Source: Diprion similis
Lineage: Eukaryota > Arthropoda > Insecta > Hymenoptera > Diprionidae
Direction of reading: 5' to 3'
Length of the DNA: 64,000 nt
NCBI RefSeq assembly: GCF_021155765.1
Contig: NC_060112.1
Coordinates: forward strand, 1,550,001 to 1,614,000
Part shown: positions 26,533 through 37,207 of the stretch, piece after piece
Layout of the letters: each line of letters begins with the position of its first letter
How positions within the stretch are numbered: position 1 is the stretch's first letter
The notes under the pieces: generated by a model
The model's database searches: none
What the model was told of the DNA's origin: nothing
Seen by the model: only the letters and a program-made list of their open reading frames with translations
Program-made: the position numbers and the translations under genes

Positions 26533-27699
26533 CATCATTAGTATTGTTGACTCGGCTTTTATTTTCCTTTTATTTTTCTCACACATTTTCTTCCACCCCA
26601 TGCTGGGGTATTACTACGATTAACTCCTATAATGCGTTACTTCTTGAAGATCCCTGGCTACTAGCAATTTTCATCGACGTTACCGACGCGGAATAAGGAG
26701 GCAGAATATCCTCTCAAAGCGGATCCACTTCGCCCCCGTATATTAGAACCTCAAAGGGGCAAGTTCAGGTACTTGGACGGGGGAAATTTCTATTATTAGA
26801 AGGGATCATCGGGCTTTTTATTACCCTGCATCGATTTCTCTCTCTCTCTCTCTCTCTTCTCTCGGTAGAGGGTATGGCAGGCAGGAGCTATAAGGATCAT
26901 CCAAAAACTGCAGATAAATTTCCAAAATCCGTGGTGCAATCTATACAGTTGTCATTCCTGTGTATTTATATACCTGGACAGTTATTATTAGGTATCAGGG
27001 TATAAAATGGAGGCGGAAAAATTTCTTAACCTCTAAGGGCATAAATCAGATAAAGTAAAAGAAGAGAGAGAATGCAATGAGCTTTTAGCCGCAGAAACCT
27101 GGGGCCGCGAGCTCTAGCTTAAATCGCGAAATCAATGAAAGGGATAAATTGTTTGCCGTTAATGCACCCCGCCGAAATCGGGACTGTCTTTTAGGCGTCG
27201 AGTTACCTCGAGCCGATGGGAAATCCCCAGTCATTAGAGTAACTCTTTTCGAGTATAAATTACGAGTGATGAAACATGCACCTTCCACAGCTGTTCGCAA
27301 AAATCATCATCTCGTGCCGCGAAAGTTTATCACTCCCGCATCGTTAATCATATACATATAGTAACATTAGTAACCGTTCATTTTCGCATTTTCTGTCTGT
27401 ACTTTGTCGCAGGATGAGATATTACCAATTTATAACTCAATTCACAGTGTCAGTTCCACCCCGAGAGCAGGAAGTTAACCAAAAATATTTCTTCCAAATC
27501 GCAAAAGTTTGAGGATTTAGAAAATAACAAGTAGGTGATTTTGGCTGACCTTGATGGGTCAGCAGATAAACTTCCCGCTGGGACGCATTTCCTCCTCATG
27601 AAACATCAACAAACCGAATTTTCCTTTTTTACTTTTTTTTATTCGAATCAGTTGCAAATTAATAGACCAATAAAATACACAATTTAGCCAGTTTTAGAC
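24760..27699. other. Non-coding stretch
   Basis: ATT repeat at 26.5 kb and CT repeat near 26.84 kb. Nothing else recognised. Confidence 0.5.
26501..26531. repeat. (ATT)n microsatellite
   Basis: About ten ATT units. Confidence 0.95.
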
Positions 27700-27960
27700 T
27701 AAGAAAATTCACCTTGATTTAGACCAAAATCATCAAAATCCGTCAGTCTATCCCGAAGACATTATATGTATTTTTATTTATATCTTGATGTATTTATTCT
27801 CATATCTTAACAACTGCTGGACCGATCAGACCCAAAATCTAATCAATTCTAAATGAAGCAAAGCCCCGTCAATTGAGACCAAGATCATTCAAATCCGTTC
27901 ATTCGTTTACGAGATCGTCGGATAAAAAATTGGTTACACTGGTTACACATGCACGCACAC
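27700..27960. repeat. Probable dispersed repeat with two diverged halves
   Basis: The phrase GACCAAAATCATCAAAATCC near 27722 recurs as GACCAAGATCATTCAAATCC near 27882, about 160 bases apart. Each is followed by a GTTTACGAGATCG-like or related tail. The wording resembles repeat consensus sequences common in insect genomes, but the family cannot be named here. Confidence 0.45.
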
Positions 27961-28931
27961 AATCGAAATAAAAGTAGCCGGAAGTTAAAGAATCATGATA
28001 TTTTTATTTTAGCTTATTGGAGAATTAATTTAACCCAGGTTTTTTACAGCAATAAAATCATGCCTATGAATCCGATGAGTTTTTACTTTCCAGATTTTTG
28101 CTTCGAATCGCTGGGTGACATGAAATTCCTCAGGTTGCGAACAATTTTGATGCACATCACCTCGCAATCGAGCCGCACCTGCACCCTGAACTTGACAATA
28201 AAAACCTAGGCATAAGGTAATTGCGAGTTTCTAGTCCTCGCGGACACTAGTTATACATCAGTGGGTGTATGCAGCGCTGCGGGTGACGGTTAAGGTCTCG
28301 CTTATTGGTAATTGGATCAGTTGAAATCAAGTTAGTGATGTCGCGCCTCGACCGCCAAGGGGAACAGCAGAGCCTGGCAACCGTGTCAATGCTACATCGA
28401 GTGAAGACCGAAGAGCAAAGAAGTCGGCGCAGTCTCATTCCGCTTTCTTTGGTTTTTGGCCTCGCTACTACCCTCGAAATCCATAGACTTCTCAGTACAC
28501 ACCAGTGCTGGAAAGTTGCCTTTAAGATTTCTGTTTTCAGCTAACTTACCGACATGACTGAAAGTCGACCTCAAGATAACTTAGCTTAAGATACCTTGAA
28601 AACGTACGCTAGGAGTTACCTTGTACAAGTTGTCTAAAAGTCAACCGATCAAGACAACTGCTGGTCTCTTCTCTTACCACATGTCAACGCAATGTCAGCG
28701 TATCCTAGTAGGCGCGACGTCACCTATTGGTAGTTATCTATGGTACGCATGTCAGGCCATCAGGACGTACGTGCGCATAAAAAATATAAATATAAATATC
28801 ATTTATGTCGGTAAGTAAACATTACGTATCAATATATTTTTTAATGAAAATAAACATCCAAGATATACATTTCAGTATTATTTCAAGTATGTAATGTAGT
28901 GATATTATATCGTAATCGTATTAACAATATA
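27961..28931. other. Unassigned sequence at the edge of the repeat cluster
   Basis: The region around 28.25-28.75 kb is less AT-rich than its surroundings, but neither strand gives a recognisable protein. Confidence 0.4.
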
Positions 28932-29042
28932 ATGAGTCAGAGAAGACCCTTCCATAACCTGTCACAAAGTCAGCAAAAAAGACTGCTTTCTGCTTACAGA
29001 AAAACTCATGCCAACAAATTGACTGAAGCATTATTGACTTAA
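28932..29042 (+). other. 36-codon basic ORF, possible transposase remnant
   Basis: A short complete frame reading MSQRRPFHNLSQSQQKRLLS and continuing AYRKTHANKLTEALLT. Its Arg/Lys/Gln-rich helix recalls N-terminal segments of some DNA transposon proteins, but it is too short for a confident match. A GC-rich stem-loop segment follows 115 bases later. Confidence 0.25.
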
Positions 29043-29157
29043 AAATAAGGACTCTATATATCTTTTGCAATATTGGGTGTGAAATTGAAAACGTGGCTTA
29101 ATAACGAAAAAATTCATTCTCAAAACTGCATATATTTAGTATATAGGTGTGGGTCGG

Positions 29158-29240
29158 CGGGAGCTAGGCGAGTGAGCTCGTCCAAGGGCTGTAAGCCCTG
29201 GTGGGGGTATACGGGGCAAAGTCCCCACCGGGAGTTTGGG
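29158..29240. repeat. GC-rich segment with nested stem-loops
   Basis: About 80 GC-rich bases in AT-rich surroundings, with small hairpins: AGGGCTGTAAGCCCT and GGGGCAAAGTCCCC. Looks like a piece of a mobile element end. Family unknown. Confidence 0.45.
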
Positions 29241-30209
29241 AGATGAAGGATGCCTATCTAAAAATGTACTTATTTAAAAATAACATTGAATTAAAAAGAA
29301 GGGAATACAATAAAAATAATTGTCTGGCTCTTATCCGGCACTGGCCTGGCACTCCCCCTTCCACCACGACCCTGAAAATATCTGCATCAGACAATATTCT
29401 ATCTTTGGGCAGCCAAAGCTGCCATGTTTTTGATCGTACAGACTTCGCTCGTGGGTCAATTCCTTCGTTTTAAAATTTCCTAAATGAGCATCTTCTCCGT
29501 TCTCTGAATATCACTGTCCTGAAGGCGGAGCTAATAGAACGTCTCTAAGTAAGTAAATTTTCGTTCGTTTTATTCCCCGACTTTCTAGCGGTAAATTGAA
29601 AGAAAAATTGTCATGTCTGTCGACAGAATTGACAGAATTAGTACGCGGGGAAGTCAGTCTTACAATTAGACTCGCTTAGAGATAGACTAAGCGGTCTGTG
29701 CACCGAACTGAAGGGTGGATTTTCACGGGCATCAAAATACTGCGACAGCGAGCAGCGCCACGCTGCGACAATAAACAACTACCCCTGAAAATGTGTCCAC
29801 AGTACGGTCTTACATACAGGTCTTGCATCTCAGGCAAAATTTCAATAAAAAGCAATCTTCTTCTTTTTCCTTTTGGCTATTCCCCTTAAGAGGACGTGCC
29901 AATGTACTTTTGTGTGCTGCTGAATTCTTCAGGAGATTTCAAAAAACTCCGCTCGAAACGGCGATGGTAGTGAAAGAATATTACCTCGAAGGTAGATTCC
30001 ATAAGGTTAAGTAGATGCGGGCAAGATGCGCGCTGCTTATTCTGGCGTTGAGAGCTTCGTGGATGACTTATCAGTGAGGAAGGAAGTGACAGCACTGACA
30101 GCACAACACACATCAGAAAAAAAGTAAACAAAAAAGGAGCTGCACTGAAACATTAACACCGCAATATGTTAGGGATTTATAAGACTCAATGTTAAAGATT
30201 CAAATTATT
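29241..30209. other. Unassigned sequence left of the retrotransposon
   Basis: No RT or RNase H sequence that would complete the neighbouring element was found here, and no gene. Confidence 0.4.
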
Positions 30210-30211
30210 TT

Positions 30212-31518
30212 TTATGATGAATCAGTCATAACTAGAACTATATTCACTGGACATGTTAAGAACAATTTTTGGATATCAGTAAGGGGGTTTAAATAATCTT
30301 CAATCGCATATGGCACTGAGATTTTATTAAAAGCCGAAACTAAGTTCTTATCTTTCGGGGAGTAGGACGTGACCAAGTTGGAAGTGTTCAGTCGGTTCTT
30401 AAAAGCTTTAATTGAGTGCCAAATCTTGTCCAAGTCCGTCTGTGGGCAAATGGAGGAGCAAAATTCTCTAAATCCGACTAGTTTTTTTTCTTGAGGAATT
30501 TTTTGACTTCCTTTTCGCTCCTCCAATAAACTGTGAGGTTCTCATCCGTCGGGCAATTCTTGAACATTTTGGTAGCAGCGCGTCTTTTGGCTGTTAAGTT
30601 GGAACATTCTTGACTCCACCAAAGAGCCGCGGGAGGAGAGTTCTTCGTGGGGGAGGCCTCCAACCTTTTGTCTCTACATAACATGAGAGAATTATGCAAG
30701 TGATTTAGAAGTGAGTCGAAAGATTGATTGACGTCTCTGCCAATGGGAGAATTATCTCGAAGTTTGGAAGAAAAACTTTGTCCAAAAAGTGTCCAGTCTA
30801 CGTTGCTTAGAATTATTTTGTTCCTACATTGGAGTCTAAAAAAACTGATCCCCTCCACTTAAACATGGATGGGAAAGTGGTCACTCCCCAAGGGGTCATC
30901 TAAAACGCTCCAGGAGGTATCCGATAAAAGCGAACTGAAGCGAACGTCAGATCCGGGACACTCCTTCTATTACTATCCACATGTAACCTAGTAGGATCTC
31001 CATTATTGAGAAGGCGTAAATCGCAGTTATCAAGAACATTGACTATGAACCTTTCATCCTGGTTGAGTAATTGACTGCCCCATAGCGCGTGATGCGCATT
31101 GAAGTCACCGCAGATGATGACATTATCAAACTCCGCTACGACTTGGAAGAAATTTTTCCATTCGGAACGGGACAGGAATTTGTTGGGGGGCCGGTAAACA
31201 GTGAAAACGTGTAAATAAGAATTAGAAAGTTTGAGTTTAACCATGTCCCAATCTAATTTGCCTGCAAGGGGGAGGCGATCGACTCTTTGGTAATAGATGT
31301 CCTTACTGATGAGAAACGCCAGTCCGCCACTCACAGTGAGGGACGGCCTGTCCCTCCTCACTATATTATAACCTTTACAGGTTAAAAATTGACTGAGATT
31401 AAGCCACGTTTCTGTAAGACAAATAACATCAAAATTTTGTATTAATTCCGGGAATTCGCTTCATTTACTAAATATGCTACGACAATTCCATTGGAACAAG
31501 TTAAGGCCGCTAGCCATG
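30212..31518 (-). pseudogene. ORF2 endonuclease and linker of the non-LTR element, broken and truncated
   Basis: Begins near 31516 with MASGLNLFQWNCRSIFSK followed by an in-frame stop. It then carries apurinic-type endonuclease motifs in order: TETWL, VYRPPN, NVIICGDFNAHHALWGSQ, and SVPDLTFAS near 30930. Frame changes occur at about 30900 and 30500. The linker (SNVDWTLFGQSF, PPAALWWSQECSNLTAKRR, FREFCSSICPQTDLDKIWHS) continues to about 30212 and stops there. This endonuclease normally nicks target DNA to prime reverse transcription. With the RT half absent and stops inside the endonuclease, the copy is dead. Confidence 0.85.
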
Positions 31519-32869
31519 TTAAATCGGACGTCGTCTGTAGAGCACTTCCGAAGCTCTAATGCTAGAAATTATGGTATCAGACTCGGGAAACTCCTCCGCG
31601 ATTCGTTGGCAAATGAAGTGAAAAAAGTCACCTAGTGACTTTCGAATCTCCTGTCTCACCGAGTTCATCATTTTCATTTTTGAATCCGATGGAGAAGAAA
31701 TGGGGAGGCGAGTATCTAGAGAGTGGTCGAAGTCCATGCAATCATCCGAGACGTCAAAAATCAAATCCTGAGTAAGCGTAACCGAGTTATTATACTTGTC
31801 GGAGATAGAGTCGTGAGCGGAATGATCCGAGCGAGGAGTGGAAGTAACTTTATCACCGTGAACGAGAGTTTCTAAGCCGCCAGAATTGCTGGACGTACCA
31901 GGGCCTGACCTTCTCATGTAGGGAAGAGATAACTGATACACTAGGTTCTCCTTGTTGGGCTTGCTTAAAGGTGGAAACTCCTTGCTGTTAAGGGAGGGTG
32001 CATGGAGAGGAGGTAGGCTTGGAGGCCGTGAGAATCTTGGAAAATTTCTCACGGATGGCATTTTTCTCCTTTAACGGACGTACACGGGACAACCTCGATC
32101 GGAGGCACGATGTTTACCCTGACAGTTGGAACACTTAACATCTTGTGAGGTTCTAGGTATCCGCAATTAATAGATCGCACCTTACCACGGTATTGAGGAT
32201 GGACATGCCCGAAACGGAGACATTTCTTGCATATCTTCACAGAAGGAAGATAGAGGACTACATCCAGAGTATTCAGAAAAATAGCTATTTTGTCCGGAAG
32301 GGCCGCCCCCCGAAAGAAAACTTTAATCCGCGAAGAGTTTTCCCTAATGAGGTGACCCTCAAGATTCCGCAACACCCATGGGATTCTTTTAACGTAGGCT
32401 GCCTCGCCATTTGAATTCCCCAAGATAGAAAAATTCTCAAGAATTTCCTTCTCTGATAGAGCAAGATCAACCCCTCTAATTAATCCAATTTTAAAGATAC
32501 ATCCGTCGGGAATATATTCCACTAAAGCAGGGTTGCACATATCTATGCCCTGTTCCACGAAGTAATTAGCATCATTAATGTTGTCACAATAGATGTTATA
32601 TCTGTTAATACCCGAGGCCTCAATACTAGAGACACCCTTAAGAAGCTTATTGTTTTAAGGGTTTTCGCAAAAATCATGGCGTGGATCTTACCCGCATTAC
32701 CCCCTTTTTTATCATATACCTGGACAGGTATGGGGTGAGATCTAATTGACGGTATCCATGGAGTAATTTGTTCAGAACCTCTTATTTTATTCGAAGGACA
32801 CTCGCCAGAGGCTTCATCTGAGGGATCCCTAGACCTTTTCGAATCAACGACTTCCTGATCGTTAGTCAT
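31519..32869 (-). pseudogene. ORF1 (Gag-like, zinc-knuckle) of the non-LTR element, broken
   Basis: Nucleic-acid-binding ORF1 remnant spread over three frames. It starts with MTNDQEVVDSKRSRDPSDEA at 32869 and shifts frame with in-frame stops near 32640-32660. It resumes upstream of 32558 as a conserved block (KEILENFSILG, AAYVKRIPWVLRNLEG, SRIKVFFRG, LPDKIAI) and then reaches a zinc-knuckle run CKKCLRFGHVHPQYRGK. The second cysteine position of that knuckle is Tyr, one sign of decay. Another shift at about 32100 splits the last knuckle, whose Cys/His residues appear in an adjacent frame. A Pro/Ser-rich C-terminus (RPPSLPPLHAPSLNSKEFPP) follows to 31519. Such ORF1 proteins coat element RNA. 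This copy cannot make an intact one. Confidence 0.8.
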
Positions 32870-32932
32870 TACAAATACAGAGGAGAAACAATCAACGAAC
32901 GTGCGATCCCTTACTAAATCTAAGAGCGGTAA

Positions 32933-32952
32933 GGGGGGGGGGGGGGGGGGGG
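32933..32952. repeat. Homopolymer run of 20 G
   Basis: Uninterrupted run of 20 guanines on the plus strand, about 64 bases upstream of the retrotransposon ORF1 start. It may be real or a sequencing/assembly artefact. Confidence 0.95.
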
Positions 32953-33334
32953 ATCCACCACTTGTCCTTGGCCCATCTGCATCTGGGGAATCCGAACTGT
33001 TGATCGCTGAACCCTGATGTGCAAGATTACGTCGCTCGGCTGGAGAAGCTGAGATTGGAGCTAAGCCTGGTCGTTGACCGATGATATCACGTGGTCCGAA
33101 GATAAATCGATAACAGCAGTGAAGAAATTAGTAAGTAGATGGAAATATGATGGCTCGCGACAGCTTATCTTATTGGCGGAACACAGGAAAGCTCAAAAAG
33201 CAACCAAGAATAGCACAAATGGCAAAAAAGGCTCAAAAACAAGAAGCCTAGAAAATGCACGACTTGACTATGTGTCAGCCATCTTAAAGCACTCCTCAAT
33301 TAGAGGCAATCGAGGCAATGATCCACTATTGAAG
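32946..33334 (+). pseudogene. Unrecognised plus-strand protein remnant, possibly from a mobile element
   Basis: Reads as decayed coding sequence. One frame gives PLVLGPSASGESELLIAEP; after one extra base DVQDYVARLEKLRLELSL follows as a short coiled-coil-like helix. After a stop, a frame from 33074 gives DITWSEDKSITAVKKLVSRW and a Lys-rich stretch. The WSEDKSI block vaguely recalls the start of Myb/SANT or MADF-type DNA-binding domains found in transposon proteins, but the match is too weak to name. It lies between the 5' side of the non-LTR element and a palindromic element. Confidence 0.3.
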
Positions 33335-33344
33335 AAAAATCCAG

Positions 33345-33470
33345 GTAGCGCTACGATCGAGGGATACATAAACATAACCTATATCGTGCGTGTGACTGAT
33401 GTACTCTGCATGTTGGTTTTGTTTACATTTTTGATAATGTAATGTATCCCTCGATCGCAGCGACGCTAGC
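33345..33470. mobile_element. Small palindromic element (about 125 bp)
   Basis: CGATCGAGGGATACAT at about 33354 pairs with ATGTATCCCTCGATCG at 33442, with further imperfect pairing outwards (GTAGCGCTA versus GCGACGCTAGC). The short spacer of about 70 bases is AT-rich. Likely a tiny MITE. Confidence 0.65.
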
Positions 33471-33538
33471 GACGTGACACGTTAAGAGACCCACGTTGAA
33501 ATCCGCAGCTGCAAGACCTGTACATGTAAGACCGTGGT

Positions 33539-34503
33539 CTGCAGCGAATTAATATGAGTTGAGCCGACCAACCATCAATATAATCTAATTTAATTGATGG
33601 AATCATTAGCAGTTCGTCTGTAGATGATTGTAGTGCAGTTGGAATTGTATGTTAGCGAACCGATCTTTTGAAAATAAAAAAAATGATAAAATTGCAAAGT
33701 TGGGGTTATGACGTCATCATTGGACAAAGATACTATTGTAGAAAAGCCGAGGCTAGTCCACCGGCTACCGGCGGAATAATTTTTGTCTATTCGTCCGGCT
33801 ATCCGGAGAAATTGGTAGAAATTTATTCATCCGGATAGCGAAATATGATGGAACATGTGTATATCTTTGGGTTAATGCTTCCATAATTGGTTTCGGTTAT
33901 ACCCCTGTCATACGTATGCCGTACTTATTCTTCCCTGTGGGATGGCAACCTTCCGCGTTTTTCGTACGTGATTGGGTGTTGTGGTTTCAGAGGCCGAACT
34001 TATTCTAACCATTGGGCTGCAACAGTCACCTTCCGCGTTCCCACAACCGAGAGGTTCGTTTCTACAAGTCCATTTCTACGAATGGCGGTCAAATGATTCA
34101 AATTAAATTAAATTAAATTAAATCAAAATGTACTAAATTGATAATTAAATGTATGAGAAACGAACTTTCAGGGTCGCAACATGTAGAAACGAACCCAGCG
34201 GTTGTAGGAACGCGAAAGGTGACAAATGTGACTGTGACAGCCCAAGGGTTGCAGCAATAAATTATTGCCCTACAAACGATTCTCTATTGATATACAACGG
34301 AATTTATTGAAAATATTGAACTTTATACATGATTGTCGGATAGATACATGTAGAATTTTTTATTATTTTTTAAAAAAAGATCGGTTCACTATCAAAGAAT
34401 TCCAACTGCACTAGAATCATCTACAGACGAACTGCAAATGATTCGATCAATTAAATTAGATTAGTTTGATGGTTTGTCGGTTAAACTCATATTAATCTGC
34501 AGC
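33539..34503. mobile_element. 965-bp foldback element with nested inverted repeats
   Basis: Outer arms 33539-33690 and 34335-34503 are imperfect reverse complements about 150 bases long. Shared blocks include ATTAATATGAGTT, AATCTAATTTAATTGAT, CAGTTCGTCTGTAGATGATT and GTGCAGTTGGAATT. Inner arms 34001-34080 and 34181-34259 also pair (TTGGGCTG, GGTTCGTTTCTACA). An 80-bp direct duplication (about 33914 and 33993, with CCTTCCGCGTT) lies within. No coding capacity. It fits a non-autonomous foldback transposon. Confidence 0.8.
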
Positions 34504-35134
34504 GGCAGCAAAACAATATTTCCAATAGTATTAGAGTTCACGGCAAAATAAAAAGTACAATGAACCAACATTACATAAGGAGTCAGACTATTATAGGTTG
34601 ACTGAAAATACATGTGGAATTGAAAAGTTAAGAAAATCTCGCACAAGAAATATGTACGCCGCAATTGTACGAAGGAAAAATGAATGTCCATCAAATGCAC
34701 GAACGTGTATCGTTTATATTCACCTGAATATATCAAACCTTTTTTAGGCGCCAGTAGCATCTCTAATCGTAAGATACTTAATTTATTTGTTCAAAGTTTT
34801 TTACAAAATCAACTGTGCCCTACAAATATTTTGGAAAAATTTTGAAACACTTCATTTTCAGTTCCAATCGTGTCAAGAATATTTCAATGAAGAATTTTTA
34901 TGATCTGTTGGGCAGTTTTAAAATTATGAATTAAGAAAATCAGTGTCTCAAGTTTTTAGGATATCCGAAAAATTCTGACACACTTTTCTCTTTGATAGAA
35001 GTACGTTGAAGATATGTAGAAGGCTGAACCTATTTTCTTAGTTTTTCCAAGATTTGGAAGCGGTAATTGTGTTTTAACTAAGAAAAATTACGCACTTGCT
35101 TGAATAAATATAAAAATGAATAATAAAAAGGAAT
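34504..35134. other. Non-coding stretch between foldback elements
   Basis: AT-rich. Nothing recognised. Confidence 0.4.
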
Positions 35135-35265
35135 TTCTGTGCTATCTCCTCAACAACTTGACTACTCTGTAGTTTTCAGGAGCACTAGTGCTTAATCAAC
35201 TTTTAAGCACTGGTGCTTATAAAAACTACACAAGGTTCTAGTTTTTGACAGGAGATAGCACAGAA
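35135..35265. repeat. 131-bp imperfect hairpin
   Basis: The ends TTCTGTGCTATCTCCT (35135) and AGGAGATAGCACAGAA (ending 35265) are perfect complements. The centre AGCACTAGTGCTTA pairs with TAAGCACTGGTGCT. The hairpin could be a small MITE or a pre-miRNA-like transcript. Confidence 0.8.
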
Positions 35266-35282
35266 TACATGAGCGCAATTAG

Positions 35283-35334
35283 GGACTTCTTGACTCATGT
35301 GCGGCACTTTACACTCGTCAAGAAATCCCTATTT
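35283..35334. repeat. Second small hairpin
   Basis: AGGGACTTCTTGAC and GTCAAGAAATCCCT pair across a loop of about 23 bases, with one mismatch. It lies 17 bases after the larger hairpin. Confidence 0.6.
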
Positions 35335-35859
35335 TATGAGCACTTGCTACGAAAATAATGCGCACCTGTTACGAAAATAACTGTTATCATGAGGTTCGTT
35401 GCAATCTTTCGGTGATACCACTTTTGGGGAATGTGTCGAAAAATATTTTAAAAAATTTATTTTACCTTCTGCATAATATTGACATGCTTGTCAAACCATG
35501 TTTTCTTTCTTAATTGTTCAAATGCTCAACATTGGTCATTGTTAATTCATGGTTCTTCAAAGTACTAAGAAGGTGGGAAAATTTGTTTTATTTCTCACAG
35601 AGTAAATCTTGAATTGTTCAGAATTGCATGAATAATATTATTGAAAAATCAATAATTAATTTTCGATTCCGTTGGCTTTCAAATCATTAAATCCTATTTC
35701 CAACGCAAAATCACCCATAAAGTCAATTTTTATCCTGTCAGCTGTACGTGCTATACACACCTACACGTATGAGGACGATTCAAAATTTCGGTTAACATGA
35801 AACTAATAAAATAATAATAATATATAAATAATTAAGGTGTAAAAGGAAATATTCTTATC
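35335..35859. other. Non-coding stretch before the satellite
   Basis: Includes a short direct repeat around GCACTTGCTACGAAAATAA and GCACCTGTTACGAAAATAA (35340-35380). Nothing else recognised. Confidence 0.4.
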
Positions 35860-37207
35860 GTAATATCTCTGCTGCTGGTCTTTCCTCCGTCATTTTTCTG
35901 CTGTTGTTCCTGCGCTCCTTTCGCTGCATTTTCTGATTTTCGGGGGTCCAATTAGTTGAGAAAGTCATACAAATTGATTTTGGGACATAAGATTTTTGGC
36001 TCCAAAAAAAAATAAGGCTAACAACTTTGCAATTTTGGTGGAAATTTTGAAAATTTTGGAAAGTGCTAAGGACCACTCTTGGACGCGCTATTTCGACTTG
36101 ATTTTTTGAGGGAAATCGTTCGGGCGCGGTCCCAATACGCTGCGAGCAACGGATCAAGAGTTACAGCCAAAAAACCAAAGATCTGACTTGTCAGTTTTGC
36201 TGCTGCTGGACATTCCTTCGTTATTTTTCTGCTGTTGCTCCTACGCTCTTTTTCTGGTGTTTTCTGAGTTCCTGGGCGTCCAATTATTATAGAAAGGGTC
36301 ATACAAATCGATGCCGAGACGAGAAATTCTCGGTTCCAAAAATGAGCAAAAAAGTAAGGCTAACCCCTTTGGATTTTTTGCAAAAATTTCGACGATTCTG
36401 AAAAGTGCTGCAATAAATTCATACAGGCACTGTTCCGACGTAATTTTGCGAGAGAAATCGATTGAGCGCAGTCCGAATGCGCTGCGAGCAACGGATCAAA
36501 AGTTGCAGCCAAAAAACGAAAGATACATTTTCCTAATTTTTCTGCTGCTGGTTCTTGCATCGTAATTTCTCTGTTGATGGTCCTACGCTATTTTTCTTGT
36601 GTTTGCTAAGTTCCTGGGCGTCCAATTATTCTAGAAAGGGTCATACAAATCGATTCCGAGACGAAAAATTCTCGGCTCCAAAAATGAGCAAAAAAGTAAG
36701 GCTAATCCCTTTGGATTTTTTGCGAAAATTTCGACGATTCTGAAAAGTGCTGGAATAAATTCTTTCAGGCACTGTTCCGACGTAATTTTGCGAGAGAAAT
36801 CGATTGAGCGCGGTCCGAATGCGCTGCGAGCAACGGATCAAAAGTTGCAGCCAAAAAACGAAAGACGCATTTTCCTAATTTTTCTGCTGCTGGTCCTTGC
36901 GTCGTAATTCCTCTGTTGATGGTCCTACGCTTTTTTTCTTGTGTTTTCTGAGTTCCTGGGCGTCCAATTAATCTAGAACGGGTCCTACAAATCGATTCCG
37001 AGATGAAAAATTCTTGGCTCCAAAAATGAGCAAAAAAGTAAGGCTAACCCCTTTGGATTTTTGGCGAAAATTTCGACGATTCTGAAAAGTGATGCAATAA
37101 ATTCTTCCAGGCACCGTTCCGACGTAATTTTGCGAGAGAAATCGATTGAGCGCAGTCCGAATGCGCTGCGAGCAACGGATCAAAAGTTACAGCCAAAAAA
37201 CGAAAGA
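35860..37207. repeat. 342-bp tandem satellite, about four units
   Basis: The marker GGATCAA falls at 36151, 36493, 36835 and 37177, with steps of exactly 342 bases. A second marker, TCCAATTA, falls at 35947, 36279, 36621 and 36963 (steps 332, 342, 342). Copies 2 to 4 are the most alike; the first is diverged. Each unit includes AAATTTCGACGATTCTGAAA, AATCGATTGAGCGC and CTGCGAGCAACGGATCAA. Because 342 is a multiple of three, in-phase open frames recur in each unit; these are by-products of the repeat. Confidence 0.9.

Larger units (their letters stand above)
30210..32880 (-). mobile_element. Decayed non-LTR retrotransposon (I/Jockey-like), RT domain missing
   Basis: A LINE-type element read on the minus strand. 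It contains a Gag-like ORF1 with CCHC-type zinc knuckles, then an ORF2 with an AP-like endonuclease and the start of the linker to the reverse transcriptase. Several frameshifts and stop codons interrupt both frames. The similarity stops near 30210, just before RT motifs would begin. No RT, RNase H, 3' tail or target-site duplication was recognised, so the copy is truncated at its 3' side. A 20-G run lies about 55 bases upstream of its first ORF. Clade assignment is by motif order only. Confidence 0.85.

Noticed and set aside
36066-37183. Repeated minus-strand frames beginning MIRCSQRI in the satellite
   Set aside because: They recur only because the 342-bp unit is a multiple of three. Units differ by indels and stops, and there is no known domain.
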